NCBI GenBank assembly: GCA_950295325.1
Contig: CATNTY010000024.1
Span: forward strand, 1-36,071
Direction of reading: 5' to 3'
Length of the DNA: 36,071 nucleotides
Source: Polytrichum commune
Lineage: Eukaryota; Streptophyta; Polytrichopsida; Polytrichales; Polytrichaceae
Part shown: one piece after another, positions 1-13,001 of the stretch
Layout of the letters: the number at the start of each line of letters is the position of its first letter
How positions within the stretch are numbered: the stretch's first letter is position 1
Made by a program: the position numbers and the translations under genes
The notes under the pieces: generated by a model
Databases searched by the model: none
The model's input: only the letters and a program-made list of their open reading frames with translations
What the model was told of the DNA's origin: nothing

Positions 1-301
1 CAAGTATAACCCTACCCAAATGACAAAGAAACGTCACAGAATAATGGATGCACAAGCTATATGCACATAGTACCCCCTTTTTTGTCCATCCATATGGGGT
101 TTATTACAAGTTGCATAGTACATTCATTAATATGAAGCATAAATTAGATCTTAAACACTATAATTGGTCATATTATGCACAACATTATTTATTATAATTT
201 GTGATTCCTATATTTTAGACAATATTTAACCTCCAGAATTCAATTTTTTTGTCCCAATGAATAAAGCACACAATAGCTTTTGTTGCATGATCATTTTTGA
301 G

Positions 302-303
<2 letters not shown>

Positions 304-359
<56 letters not shown>
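304..359. repeat. (TC)n microsatellite
   Basis: An almost perfect dinucleotide run of about 28 TC units. Read on the minus strand it produces an artificial Arg-Glu repeat, which should not be taken as a protein. Confidence 0.95.
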
Positions 360-362
<3 letters not shown>

Positions 363-1449
363 TTTGTTTTACCATGCCTTAAATAAATCGCACAGAAGGT
401 AAAATATAACCCCAAAGGATTGATTACCTTAGGGTTAGGTAAGTTTTACCTAACAAATATCCACCCTAGATCCGATACTATGCATCTACGGACAAGGATA
501 GTTACCTAATCATATATTAAATGAAAGGAAACAAGGGACATCCTTTCAAAGGTTAAGCCGCATGAGCAGTTTACTCTTGGTAATTTCTGGGATTAGAGTA
601 AAAGTGTGCAGAAGTGTGGAAGGCGTAGGCTAAGTGCTTCATTCTTCGATCACACAAAATGGCTAAAGAACAGGTAGAATACTCAAGGATAGTTTGAGTA
701 TGTTTTATACCAAATATATGATTTTGCCTTGCATGATTGTGTGACATAGATAACAATTGGGTACTGATGTTATTCACCTTGTGTAGGTTACTAACCCTCT
801 CGTTGGATTTGGTTGGTGGCATGGGCACAGATGAGGCAGACCCTTCACAACCTTGACAGCATCATTAGGTTTTGTATTTCATCTTATTATAAAAGTAATG
901 TGTGGACAAGGTTTAGGTATTCTATAATGATAAAGAATACATAGCATGAGATGATATGAATAGAATAGACTTGAAAGTTATTGGCTCTCGGTTGGCTCCC
1001 CATTTTGTAAGTTCTTCACCGTGGTAGTCTTCCCTTCTCTGTTGTCGGTTGTTGGTATTGGGCGGTGCAAACATGGTGATGATCTATTGTTATTGCTAAC
1101 TATTGGTGTTGGGTGGTGCGGTCCTTGTGATGGTTTGTTGATGTTGTCGACTACTAATGTTTTGTGGTGCACTCATGGTGATGGTCTAGTATTCTTACCG
1201 ATTGTTGGTGTTGAGCAGTGCGCTATTGGTGTTGATATGCTACTGCTCCCGTACTTCTTTCTCAATGCAAGTGCATACTGGTTGAACTCTTGGTTGCTTG
1301 AATGTATGCTATTGTTGGTTAGTATGGGTGTTGGTTGTTGGGGTGTTTTGGTGTAGGTGTAGGTATTGTAGACTGAGGTGTAGCATATTGGTGGCAATGT
1401 GCCATGGTCAAGTAATGTCTTGAGCTCTTTTTTAGGTTTTGGTATGCCA

Positions 1450-1494
1450 TGTGTGTGTGTGTGCGTGTGGCGTGGCGTGGCGTGGCGTGGCGTG
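1450..1494. repeat. (GT)n followed by (GTGGC)n tandem repeat
   Basis: A short GT run (1451-1463) passes directly into five copies of the pentamer GTGGC (1467-1491) and then a T run. This is a compound simple repeat, likely variable in length between individuals. Confidence 0.9.
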
Positions 1495-1983
1495 TTTTTT
1501 TATTATGGGGGGACTAGAAGGATTTATGTGAGGTGTAGTGTATATTTTTGTTCTTGGTCGGGTGGTTGTGGGATGCATGGTATGTGGTTTTGGCTTAGAT
1601 ATGTCTTGGTTTGACTTTTGAGTGGTGTTGCTGATTTATTGCATTTTATGTTTATGCAAGGCTTGGAGCTTTGAAATGGTAACGTTCTTTGTGGCTTTAG
1701 GTGTGGATATGAAAGTAGGTGGTGCACGATTTTTAGAATGTAGATTAGAATGAGATTGGTTGGGTTTGCACGTATGGAGTGAGGATGAAGTTGAAGCATT
1801 GTTGATTAGGGTTTGGGGGCACATCAAAGGATCCTTGGTGGAGGTTTGGTGAGGGGATTTGTGCAGGAGCTTGTGAGCAGATGTAAGAGATTTTTGTTGG
1901 GTGATTGATGTAGTATCTTTGTGGTAGCGTAGAGTGTAGTCACGCTTTTGTAAAATGAAGAAGAGTATGATAAAGAATAAACC

Positions 1984-2142
1984 TCACTTCCCATATCTTA
2001 TGCGCCCTGCGGTTCTCTTTGCGGTCGTAATGTCGTAGTGGTTGTATCCATCTGGATATGGCATATCATAAAGCATATATGCTTCCCCCTTTGTTGATAC
2101 AACACCCATAGCATTGTAGATCTTATCTTTCTTCTTTTCCAT
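1984..2142 (-). CDS. Small unassigned ORF, 52 aa
   Basis: ATG at 2142 and TGA at 1984-1986, with an in-frame TAA four codons upstream of the ATG. The peptide begins MEKKKDKIYNAMGVV and ends TAKRTAGRIRYGK. It is compositionally ordinary (mixed charged and aromatic residues) unlike the low-complexity frames next to it, so it may be a remnant exon of a gene or transposon. I do not recognise the family. A chance ORF is equally possible; there is no visible promoter or flanking exon. Confidence 0.15.
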   Translation of the reverse strand: MEKKKDKIYNAMGVVSTKGEAYMLYDMPYPDGYNHYDITTAKRTAGRIRYGK

Positions 2143-4521
2143 CCCATATATTTACATATGAGTATATATAATTTGTGTAGACTTTACACCCATCTTGCGT
2201 TCACTTACTCCATCTATCCTTCCAATATAGTGTGAAGCAAAATTGGACCGGCTCCACCTTTTTCATTAATGAGAGTCCTTGAAGTGCAATGGTCACAGGC
2301 CCTCAGTCTCATGTGTGAAGTAGCCCTAAATGTCGTCACTTTACATCTTCCAATTCTGTCGCTAGAGTAGCATTGTTTTCACATATGCATGCGATTGTTC
2401 AATATGTATGATATTATATGGTCTTAGTTATCAACTGCTGATATTGATTGTGCAGTTAATATAAATATTGGGTGAGCAAGGGTTAAATAGTCGAGAACAC
2501 AATAATTTAAGTCAAATTGTTTTATCCAAACACCCACTTTCCACTAGCCGACATGACATAAAAGATCTCCATCCCATCATAAATTGGGACCGGAACCACT
2601 TGAATCAAGCAATAGGGAGCCCCACTATGAGAAAATATTAGACTTATACCAACTTGCCTAGATTTAGATCATAAATACGTGGTGGCTAGTAATGGTGACC
2701 CTTTCTACACATCACAAATCCCAACAAGACAAAGAACTATGAATGGATGCTAACCGATTAAGGAATGGTTGCAGTTCATGAAGAGACCCAAAAAAGGTGT
2801 GGAATCTGATCATTAGGAGAATTGGACGCTCATACCTTAGACCACAAAACTTTTGAAATTTGCTTCTGATTTCAAGTTTTGGGGACCGAAATTTAAACCC
2901 ACACGGATGTTGTTATCCCATCAAATCCAATGCCTAGTATTCTCAACTTTTGACAAAGATTTTGTGAATGCACATGTATTCACTTCTAGTTACCTTACTT
3001 CCCATGATAGTGGACCGCCCATAATTAGAGTGGAGCATAAAAAATAGTGCCATCTCCACAAAATTACTTGTGGCATGATATGTAGTATTGGTCCCACATG
3101 ACACACACAAGATTCCTAATATACCATGTTTGGAACACCAAAATGTCTCATGTATGCTAAGTACACACCACTCTTTTTAAAGAAAATATTGATGTTGATT
3201 ATAAAATGCAAATATCCACATCATTTTATTAAAAAAATGTTTGGTTCACATCTTTTGATAGTCTAGTGATGCAAAATCAAACGCGGAGCATAGATATACA
3301 CTCACTAGAACTGTACACTAATTCAAAACACTACTGTAGGAGGTAGATGGTTGAGAACTCACATTTCAGCACATTAGGAGCTACAGACCAAAATAAAATT
3401 GCAAATTACATAAACAAAATACCAAATCCAGATGAGGAACATGAAGGGTTGAGATTGCACTATTCTAAATTGTGGAAGTCAAACACATAGATTTCATGTA
3501 ATGGATTTCTTACAAGTATGTACATTCCAGAGTTGAACATGTTTCTATATGTTAGAAAGTATTTAATCCCAGACCACCCCACTCACCATTTCCTGAACGC
3601 CTCACAATCATACCCAACCTCTGGATTCGGAGTACTGACAAGGTCCTCAGGGCTTTTCCCAACTCAACTGAATCCATGCCAGAAGTATCATTTGGCATCA
3701 CAAGTGAAGCCATGTGACATTATCCGACCAATACCTGGTCCCAGAAACATATGCATGGCCTACTCTCAACCACTAGATATCAACTACACAGTTCATAGAT
3801 TTTAAGTTCTGGTTACCACACAGGTCTCCATGAAATTGTCAAAACCACACACAACTTGTACATAGGGTAGCTTCTATGTAAACCTTACTTAAAATCATAA
3901 CCATACAGGATTGTAGCAATAAACTTGAAATTAGAGGGGGTATAAGATTCACAGTTCCGTGAGCAAAGAATCCCATAGGAGCAGATCACATGCACCCGTC
4001 CAAAAAAAAAAAATTGTTCTGCTTGGCTCTGACCAGCAGTGTGTTCAGTGGCAAGATAAGATGTCATCTGCAATCAAACCCAATTTAGAGTTTCTGGGTT
4101 TGTCACCACAAATTCACCAATTCTGCCAGAAACTGAATCTGCTACGCTCAAGAGTTTCATGGAAAGAGGACATGGTTTTCTGAAGGAAATTTTGTTTACG
4201 TTCTGTGCCAAGTGCCTTGCCAAAAGATGCTAAAGGCTTACATGAGATTATTCTCATGTTCCTCCTGCAAAACCAAATGCTCCAGGCTGGATCTCCATAG
4301 CATTCCATGAGGAATCACAACTTCCCAGAAGTGAAATAGCCAGGGCAGAAACTCACTCACAGGGAACACAAGTTGAAGCACAAAGAGGAATATTAACATC
4401 AAGACCCCTCCCCCCATCACACCAACATGCCCGTTCCAAGAACCTCAAAGCAGTGCTTGATGAGTGCAAGTGAAAGGCTGAAAGTTCTGACAAATGAAGA
4501 AATGATCAAGACAAATAGATC

Positions 4522-6290
4522 TCAATAGGGGACCACGTATGGCAGGGCATAAATATCGACTGAGGGCAAGTAGATCGCCTCGGCCCAGACCTGTACCATG
4601 GGTTCCTCTGCCCCCCTGTCCACCTCTGCCTTTGGCTTAGGGTGGGATTTAAGGGGCCTTCCAGCAATCAACCAATCCTCATCCGCAACGTCCGACCAAA
4701 CGTCAGGTTGCTTAAGTGCCAGCATCTCACAAGCAGAAGTAGTAGGCAATTCAGAGGCCTTGGGCTGTCTTTGCGAGGCTAAATTATTGCTAGGCAACGT
4801 AGGCTGCAACAAATTACTGCCGGCAACCTTACTACTAGGAACACTACCACTATTCTCAGGGGGCAAAACTAAGGCTGGCTTGGCATCAGCCTTGCCATTG
4901 GTTTCTTGTTTAATGTACAATGGTTCAGGAGTAATTGTGGGGGCTTCCTCAGGCACATCCGGAGCTGAGGGCATACCACCACCTCTAACCTCCACTTTGT
5001 TGACAAGAGGGCGCTCAACAGCAGCCGTTGAATGAACATCCCGCACTTTCCCATTCTGTTTCTCTTCTTTGGGTTGTAAAAGGTCGTTGATCAGAACAGT
5101 CCGTGGTTGTTTACTGGGCCGCAAGGAATCCTTGTCTGTACCAGAGGCAAGAGCCGACCCGGGACCCAATCATGGCATAATTTGTCAAGAGCAGAAGTGT
5201 CATAGAGTGAGACTGGAGATGAGACATCACTCCACTTGCTCAGGTGGTATACACAACCCCAACTCTAAGTAATCTAGAAAGGAAGGGAAGATGGCATCCT
5301 CGTCACTATTTCTTCCACTTCCCAGGGGAAAGGGTTTGCATCATCTATCGACACTGACAGCACTGCATTATTCATCAGACGCCTACTACATGGCGTTTCG
5401 CTAAAAGCTTGAACAAGTGACAACGTTCCTCTGACATCCACTAAATACTTCGTTGACAATCTAGCCTTGTTACTTCTTGTGAAGAATGGTCACATGTAGC
5501 CTCTCACTTATTATCTGGGGTTTAAAGATTCACCTCACTCCATATGAAGCTACACCCACTACTTTGCACCACAAACTTGAAGTAAACCTGTGCAAGAACC
5601 CAGATGGCTTCAAGGGAGATGACAGAGAGAGGGGAAGAGAGAGAGAAGCGATGACTTACCATGCGCATCCCCATTTGTGTCACCATCCTTCTTCTTCTTC
5701 TTCTTCTTGTCTTTATGTTTGTGACGTTCCTTCTGACATACATGGTTGACCACATCAAAATCCACAGATCAGCGAACCAAAAGGAGGAGAAAAATGGGAA
5801 GCAACTCTCCTCCAGATACCAATTCAATTGACTGGCAAGAACATCATAACAACTTGTAGGGTTTGTCCGATTTCTATCTACTGTAGCATGGAGTCTACTG
5901 CAGTTAAAAGCCACCAACACCACCAAATGCTGAGTATTCACATAATGGGCAAAAAGTATTCTGCCAAACAATTTCATCCTTTTCATCATATTGACCGTAG
6001 CTTTGAAACCAAGTGAAGCAGAGCCTCCCTCCTCATAAAATGATTCCCACACCCTTGATGATTGAAGATCCAGTAACCCGGTCCACAATTGTACACAACG
6101 CACAACTAGTGCGCACCATCAAGTAAGAAGCTGCACACATGGCAAAAGTGGAACCCAATTGCCCATGACATTTAAGCAGATGCCTACAGAGAAGGCAATC
6201 AATTCAGACCTTAGTAGGCTGAGCTACACCGGCAGAGAGCTGCGGGGCCTTCTCGTATCCCGGCGGCGGGAATGGATAGCAGCGAGACAT
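4522..6290 (-). CDS. Plant MSRC-type basic protein ('Myb-like protein X'-like), 3 exons, 255 aa
   Basis: Exons on the minus strand: 6290-6210, 5732-5660 and 5135-4522 (stop TGA at 4522-4524). The start is fixed by ATG at 6290, giving MSRCYPFPPPGYEKAP, the signature N-terminus of a plant family labelled Myb-like protein X or uncharacterized protein. Exon 1 ends in phase 0 (donor AAG|GTCTGA, weak). Exon 2 encodes KERHKHKD plus a run of seven Lys (about 36-42), probably a nuclear localisation signal, and ends in phase 1 at a good donor (GTAAGT). Exon 3 begins after TCTGGTACAG and restores a Asp codon. The middle (about 60-220) is Pro/Ser/Ala/Lys-rich and likely disordered; the C-terminus is AIYLPSVDIYALPYVVPY, which looks like the family's conserved tail. 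Function is unknown. The protein is shorter than many members as I remember them, so a skipped internal exon in the 477-nt intron 1 cannot be excluded, although the phases join directly. Confidence 0.8.
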
Positions 6291-8160
6291 TTTGTATCTG
6301 TGTGCAGGTAAGGGGCCAACAGCTTGCGGAGGCAAGGAGAGCGCCAGGACCCAGTGAAGGGAGGCGTACCCCGCCGCCACTGCTGCACCATGTCACCACA
6401 TTCAATCCCAACTCCCTGCCTCGCTTCTCTCCTTCCCTCTCTGTTTGTTCAGTTTTGTCTCAGAATCTCTTGAGATTGTTTTTCCCACGTAGTTGTTGTC
6501 AAGAATGGATGGGTATCTTGTAAACCTAAGCCCTCCCCTCTGAGAGCATTTAAATCTTTGACATGAGCTGTCTCACGCTTCCTTTATGCTCCTCCTCTTT
6601 TGCTTAACCTGAAAATCCAGCCACCAGCAGTTTCATGCCAGCGAATTCCTTGATTCTCCCCAACACTTCAGGGTCTACAGAGTAAGGCAGGCAGCTCTAT
6701 TGACAAGCTAATGTCTGGAAAATGCCAACTGCAGGATGGCCTTGGCGGCTTTCTTGTGTAATCATCTCTTCCTAGCTCAGTTGATAAACAAGAACCCGAA
6801 TGGTGATGATGAACTCAAGCCCTCCCCCAGTATCATGATGAGGCCTTACACATCCATGACATCAACACTCCGATTGCTTGCACATGGAGATAGATGGCCA
6901 ATGCAGAATCCTCAGCTGCTGTCTATATACTCACTTTCAGCGAACCTCCGCTAAGGTAAGGTAAACGAGGCTCCCGACAATCATAAGAGCGATACTATGT
7001 AAAAAACAATGATGTCGATTTGAATTAGACCCCAGAAAAATGTGAGGGCATGCAATCGTATGCAAGGCACAACCTGACCCTGAAGCACCCCCTGCTAGGA
7101 TCTAGGGAACCTATCCACCTGCGTCCTATCCGAACTCTCGATGTGACTCTCTGAAAACAGCCTTGATGATCGCAAGCATATGGAAAAGAAGAAGCAAAAC
7201 TTCAGCCAACCTGTTACAGTTCCTTCCTCAAAAGCCAGATTAGGGTGCACATCTACCTTCAGGACTTAGCCCAATTGTGTGTAGATTTGGCGGAGTTGCC
7301 AAGGCCAGGACAACTTGTGAAGGGAGCCTTTGGTCGATGTCCTTTACAAAACCTATGCTCTCTGGGGCCAAAATGTAACTTGCTCCGGCAAACCCTCCGT
7401 ATTCAATGCAGATATGAACACCCCTCAAAAGTTTTGTCACCCCAAAGCTCTCAATGCATTCTTTCTTTCTCTGCTTCAATCAATTCTTTCCAAAACCCTC
7501 TTGAGACTTGATAAAACTAACGCTACGACAACATCATCTCCGGCAGTCCCTTAGAGTGCATGTATGCTAGATATCCGCCAAACCCCAGCTCGAAAACAGA
7601 GTCCTGATGATATCTTTCTCAAGCAATCTGCTGCTGCCCGAGCCTTCCTTCACCTCTGCGAAGGGAGGGCTCACTTCAAGCTCACTTCCGAAGTAGGGTT
7701 CTGGGAAAGTCTGATGTCCAAGTGCACATGAATTTCTTTTGATCCATTCGTTTCTTAAAGATGGCTTTCACTACTATTGAATCCCCCAATGATGGACCCT
7801 CAATCCTCTCACATGCCGCTTGGCACTTGCCGCTTCCACACGTAACAGGAATGGTGCTTTAAGAATTTGGCTTAAGGTAAGGTATCCAGCAGTAAGTTTC
7901 TTATGAAAGCAAATATCCTTATCGACCAATCTTGATGAGAGGCACCTCACAGGGAGCGGAATCGGGAAAGATCTTCACCTTTCTGAAACTAGGGTTCCTC
8001 CTCCTACCATGTGGGTTAGAATGCTACACCGCATCCAAAAGATTCTAACTATAACCAAAGATCTCTACCCTCATGGCCACACAGAAAATCCTCTCTCGTC
8101 CTGCACAAGAGCAGCGAACACCTCTCCTCTCACCTCCCCCCCAGGCTAGGGTTCTTCTTC
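6291..8160 (-). promoter_or_regulatory. Upstream/leader region of the MSRC-type gene
   Basis: No coding exon is recognisable here. Just upstream of the ATG at 6290 the minus strand reads TTACCTGCACACAG then ATACAAA, which resembles a splice acceptor seven bases before the start codon and suggests an intron in the 5' leader. A candidate leader donor is GGGAG|GTGAGAG near 8130-8140, following AACCCTAG on the same strand. This pairing is a guess; no clear TATA box could be assigned. The region could equally contain an unrelated degraded sequence. Confidence 0.3.
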
Positions 8161-8389
8161 TAGAGAATTGATAGCCACTGCAAGTACATTACTTTTGTGG
8201 AGTCATTTCACCCAACCAGGATCGTCATGTACATGCTTAGACGCCCTTTCCAAGTCAGGAACCGACACGGTAGGGTTAGGTACGACGGCTCCGATGGGAT
8301 GGTCGAAGTCCAGACAGAAAAGCCCCCCCACCCCCACCCTCTCAAAACTAGGGTTGATAAATTTCTACGCGACCCGTGCACGAGACACG

Positions 8390-8770
8390 TTGAGAGTGGT
8401 GCCGTTTTGAAGCTTTTCGCGAGGGGATGCGGATTGTGGTGGTGGTGATAGTGATTGAAATTGCTACAGGCGGGTGGGGAGCACAGTAGTGCAGGATCGA
8501 TGCAGCTGCCCTCTCCCTCTCTCTCTCTCTCAGAAGAGATTCCTGCTGGCTTCCCTCTGAGAAAAGACGAGGCCCAAACCGAAGGCCGCTAAGTAGCCAA
8601 AGCGCTCGCCCCTCGTTTCGCCGGGCCAGGTCACCTGCTACTCTCGATCCCCGCGCCCGGTCACCCCCCATTTGACCGGGTCACATCCGCCCGTTGAGAT
8701 ACCGGGTCGGGCCACCCCCTCTCGACTCTCGACCACCCCCCCCCCGCCCGTCCGCCCGCCTCCTCAGCAG
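8390..8770. promoter_or_regulatory. GC-rich island, possible promoter or first exon region
   Basis: This stretch is markedly richer in C and G, and in CpG, than the surrounding AT-rich DNA, and contains a short (CT)n run (about 8515-8531) and a C run near 8740. Open frames exist on both strands but are of biased composition (Arg/Pro-rich). Plant promoters and 5' leaders often look like this, so it may be the distal start of the minus-strand gene or of an unannotated plus-strand transcript. Confidence 0.3.
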
Positions 8771-9183
8771 CGGCTCCTTCACACCCTCATGACTTTCATC
8801 CATCTTCTCATTTCCACCCGTCCATCCATCTCCGTCCCATCCATCCAGCTTGCAAGCCTTGGACAACTGGCAACATGGCATTTACCATTAACACCCACTT
8901 CATTCACTTCGTTGACTGTCGTTGCTTATAAACACCCTAAGTGAAAAAAGCGAGGCCTCTCTAAATTAAACACTTTATCTTTCTTAAATCGGTGGTATGA
9001 AGGCCTCAAAGGCTTTAGGCAAATCGACCCTTAAGAGCACGACCACATGTCATTCATGTTACGGACACCCTTAACTCATGTCGAGAATTTTATGATCAGT
9101 TTTAACAAAGTATGCTTTCACGTGTTCTTATTATTCACTAATCTAGTGCAGCGGCTCCTTTATATATTGGTTGATCTTATGTT

Positions 9184-9377
9184 ATGCCCACACTTTACTG
9201 ATGGGCATAGCCAATAGATGGCACCCATCAAATATGGGACATTCTTACATTCCCTTTTAATTAGGGAACGTTCAAATTAAGCTACGTTGTATCCAATAGT
9301 CAGCTAAAAGTTGTGAAAACATGTCCCGTACTGGTGGGAGTTGTTCACTAGCTATGCCCACTAGTAAGTGTGGGCAT
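9184..9377. mobile_element. Foldback MITE, about 194 bp
   Basis: The left end ATGCCCACACTTTACTGATG is matched in inverted orientation by the right end (reverse complement ATGCCCACACTTACTAGTGG), and the similarity continues inward through GGGCATAG and GGGACAT, so most of the element can fold on itself. No coding capacity. I could not settle a target-site duplication, so the superfamily is open. Confidence 0.6.
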
Positions 9378-9960
9378 GGCTTTATGCTCCTTGGTCTCAT
9401 CTCAACTCTTTCTCCCTTTCGAATGTGCAACTTACAAAGAAGTGAGTTTCAACTCCTCTATTGTGAAATTGGTTTATTAGCTCAACTGTACTTGTGTAGA
9501 GCCTTGTGTAATATAAGGTTCTAGTTTTGATGAAGGAACCTACTGCTTAAAGTGCCCATATAGAGGAATTGTGTGAAACATATAGTGGGACTACTCCCCT
9601 CTAAACTAGTGTTACCCCAGTTAACACCCCTTTGTGTTAGTGGTTGGTGTACTATGCATGGTCATGCCCTAAATCCTACCCTTGAATGGACGATTAGAGC
9701 CACATGTTGCACACGTGTTGATTAGTACGGTCAAAGTGTTAAATCTAGTTGGGAGTAGTATAGATCAAATTAGTAATATCCAATGGAATTGGTGTGGACT
9801 ATAGCACGAACCGCCAACTTTAGGTTGGTGTAGTAGATATATGTTAAACTAAGAGACACATGATGTACGTTTATGATGAGATCGATCCAATCATGGTGTG
9901 CCGTAGGGGTTAAAGGTCCAAGAGGCTCATTTTTTGAACATCTCAAAGCATTGTATGGAG

Positions 9961-10345
9961 GTATACTCAATATGATATGTATTGCCGTATGGTATTTAAT
10001 GTCGCTATGGCAACTTCTCGGATGACGCTTCTTACGAATAAGTGAACAAATATTGTCATGGATGATGGATGAGTTCATCCATGGGCCAAACCCCGACTTT
10101 CTCTTGTCAGCAACTTCTGATGAAAATGTCGTCAAGGATGACTAAAATTTGGATGAAAAACCACTTGGTAAGTGATAGTAATTGCAACACTATACATCTA
10201 TAATCCCCCCCCCAAAAAAAAGTACAAGGAATGATAAATAATGTTGCATTAACTTTTAGTGTTGGTGGCACTATACCGCGGTGTACAATTAGTATTGAGC
10301 AAGACAATTAGAACTGGTGACACTAATTATCATATATAGTATAGT
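9961..10345 (-). mobile_element. ACTACACTAA-type MITE, copy 1 (diverged), about 385 bp
   Basis: This segment aligns along its whole length, in reverse orientation, with 32036-32416. Shared blocks include CACTATGGCAACTT-like and GTCATGGATGATG-like sequence at one end and GTTGGTGGCACTAT and GACAATTAGAACTGGTG-like sequence at the other. The terminal ACTACACTAA motif is mutated here (GTATACTCAA and TAGTATAGT), so this copy is the older or more eroded one. Non-coding. Confidence 0.7.
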
Positions 10346-13001
10346 TCAAGCTTCATGTTACTACGTTAATGTGACATTGATCCATTTATCAATTGTATTT
10401 CTCCATTTGGATGAACACATATACAACTTTGTGTTCAAATACATGACTTGATTTCAGACATATATTAAATATAATCATCATCGTCGTTACATATGACCAC
10501 ATGTTCCTTTTCATTTGTAATATGTTTTGTTACATAAAATCTCAAAAGCATAGACTATAAAATTTTTTGGTGTAATTAGTGTGGGCCACATTAATTCCCA
10601 ATTACCCACACTATTCTTTATTTATAAGTTGAAGTAGCCCATTATAATTTTTAGTGTGGAAAATTGGTGTGAGCTTTTCCTTTGCATAGTTAGATGAAAT
10701 TCTATGTTTTCATCCAATTGTATTTTGCAACTGTCCATGCATTTAAACTAATGTAGGTGGATGAAGTGTTTGGGACAGTAGTACGAATTTCTTCCATAAT
10801 GATGTAAACCAAGGCATGTACTAAAAAACTAATGTGGGCTACACTAGTTTCCAACCCCCATGAATTTCCTATCCAATTTAATTAGACAAAACAATGTAGC
10901 TACATGTAAGAACTAAGGCCGCTTTAGACGAGTGCATGGACAAAAGGTTGGCAAAAATCATTGGTTGAAATAATAAAATTATGTATTTCATTATTCAAAA
11001 CTAGGGTTTCTCCGCTTTGTCAACTTGCTATGTCATCAACCAATGTATGCACTTCAGAGGACAAGGTGGAGAAGTTTTCGGTCTTTCCTAGGGGTGGCTC
11101 TAAACTTCTCCAGCAGAGGAATGTTCGTGCTTGTTTGGCGAGGGTTGGTTAGGGTTGTTAGCATGTATTGAAGCCGCATCTAATGAATCAGACGACACAC
11201 GCAACGGCTTGATGATGTGGAAGCACTTTTGGGGGACAACATAATGGTCGGATTGTCATTGTTCATGTTTTGTCTAGGCGTTTGTCTGAATTGGGCCTAA
11301 AACTTGTTAGGGGTTTGTATAAATTGTCAAGTTGATTGTATGAATACATCTTGAAAATGTATGAATGAGAGGGTTAAACAATGTTTATATATCACAGAGG
11401 ATGACCATCTCCTTGTCCAACATGAAATTGATGCTACAAGTTAAGTTTCGGATGTCCTCTTTCTATCAACCATATGAATAGCTATATAGTTGAAATTAAG
11501 ACGTGGAGATACTATTTGCGCGAGCCTACGTTTGTGATGAAGGGTGAAGCGTCTTCGGTTTGACATCATCTCTCTCTCTCTAGAAATAGTCCAAAGCTCA
11601 AAGGTCTAACGACAAGTCAATAGGTGATTGCAATCCCATTGGATTAGCCCCTCGTAACGAGAGCTCGAATTCTCGTCAATTTTAACCGACCTCCTTGATG
11701 TAGCATAGAGATTGAAGCCCGATTTGCCATGGAAGTGCCACATATACGGCACCATGCTCACATCGAAAGGGTAATTTACCTCGAGTCGAGAGCTCATGTC
11801 TACACCAATGAAGGGAATAGTGGTGACCAAGATAAGCTCCAACAAGCACGAATTCATTCATCGTGGTTGAGCTATACGCAAAGTTCTTTGTTCCGTGTTT
11901 ATTGTATTATAAAGGTGTCTCGGATCCAAACCACGAGTCACATGCATTTTGTATCCTACACTTGTTCTCTATCCTACCACGATGAACACAAATACACATG
12001 CACATACTTCGATGCTTTATGTCACGAGGGGAGAGCACAAGCTCTATTTATTGGAAATAATCTTATCTTAATGCACTTTGAAATTTTAGAATGAAAATGC
12101 AAGATGCAAAACCCCACGTCGAACTTGAAGTGGATGGAAAAGGAAGATAGACTACGAGGCTCGGGAAGAGAGCAAGCTTCATAGGTGGAACAATGTTATG
12201 TTCATGTACATCATTTGACACGTGTATATGAATCGACGAACATGTAAGATTCAATGCTGCAAAGGTGTATGTTATTACCAACAACTATTTGAAATCCTAT
12301 CAATAGATATACGACTTTCAATGATTTTTGCAGGGTTTAGCTATACATGTAGCTGGATTTCGGGATGGTATATATTACAAAAAGTTGGCAACTTGTTTGA
12401 AAATATAATGTTTGGAACTGAAGTTTTTAAGTATGTTTTGATTTATGCATGAGTTCTAAACACTTCCAATTGTCAATACGACATACACTAGATATGATGG
12501 TTGGCGAACATGGAATACACACATTTAAAATTATGGTTGTTGCAGTGTTGTTTTTGTTATTATCATTTTAAAGTTTTTTGTCCCTGACAAGTGCACATTG
12601 CCTAATATTTTTGGATAAATGGTGTGTCCAAATATACTTAAATGTCAGTTTTGCGTTTGAAAATCACAAGTACATTTAAGACTTGAAATGCATTGTTGTG
12701 TTTACATCTGACAACAAATTGTTTCTAAATTAAACCGTATTTTAGGTAAATGTAAAAATCAATACTAATACTAAGTGAAGTGATAATAATAATCTTCGTA
12801 TGCCTTACATGAAATTGCCACAAGGTCCAGAAGGTTGAAATAACCTATGATATCCTAGAATGAACTTGCCATGTGTCACAAGAGGATTAATTAAGACCTA
12901 TGAGAAAGTTGATGTGGCACAAAAGTTGATCATACTTCCACTCGCAAAGTGTTGAAACTGCCATTCTGGCACGGTAGCATGAAGAAATTAACAGTTAAAT
13001 G

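Larger units (their letters stand above)
1..4521. other. Intergenic region, no convincing gene
   Basis: AT-rich DNA with short open frames but no recognisable protein family. The frames at about 980-1830 on the minus strand are rich in Pro, Thr, Ser and Asn because the plus strand is a GT/TTG-rich low-complexity stretch, so I do not call them genes. The part just below 4522 should contain the 3' UTR of the minus-strand gene ending at 4522, but I could not fix its poly(A) site. Confidence 0.6.

Noticed and set aside
215-415. Arg-Glu repeat protein on the minus strand
   Set aside because: It is a translation of the TC microsatellite.
978-1830. Pro/Thr/Asn-rich minus-strand frames
   Set aside because: Low-complexity GT-rich DNA gives these frames in several phases; no domain, splice structure or consistent frame.
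4598-5035. 145-residue plus-strand frame
   Set aside because: It is the antisense of exon 3 of the MSRC-type gene.
5522-6103. 193-residue open frame on the minus strand
   Set aside because: It runs through intron 1 and exon 2 of the MSRC-type gene in another phase, turning the lysine run into an arginine run; the spliced gene explains the locus better.
8348-8671. 107-residue Arg-rich frame on the minus strand
   Set aside because: Composition follows the GC-rich island and the CT run; no recognisable motif.
10570-10860. Possible MITE bounded by TTAGTGTGGGCCACATTAA-like and TAATGTGGGCTACACTAG-like sequence
   Set aside because: The similarity is short and each block is itself nearly palindromic, so direct and inverted matches are equally good; no flanking duplication.
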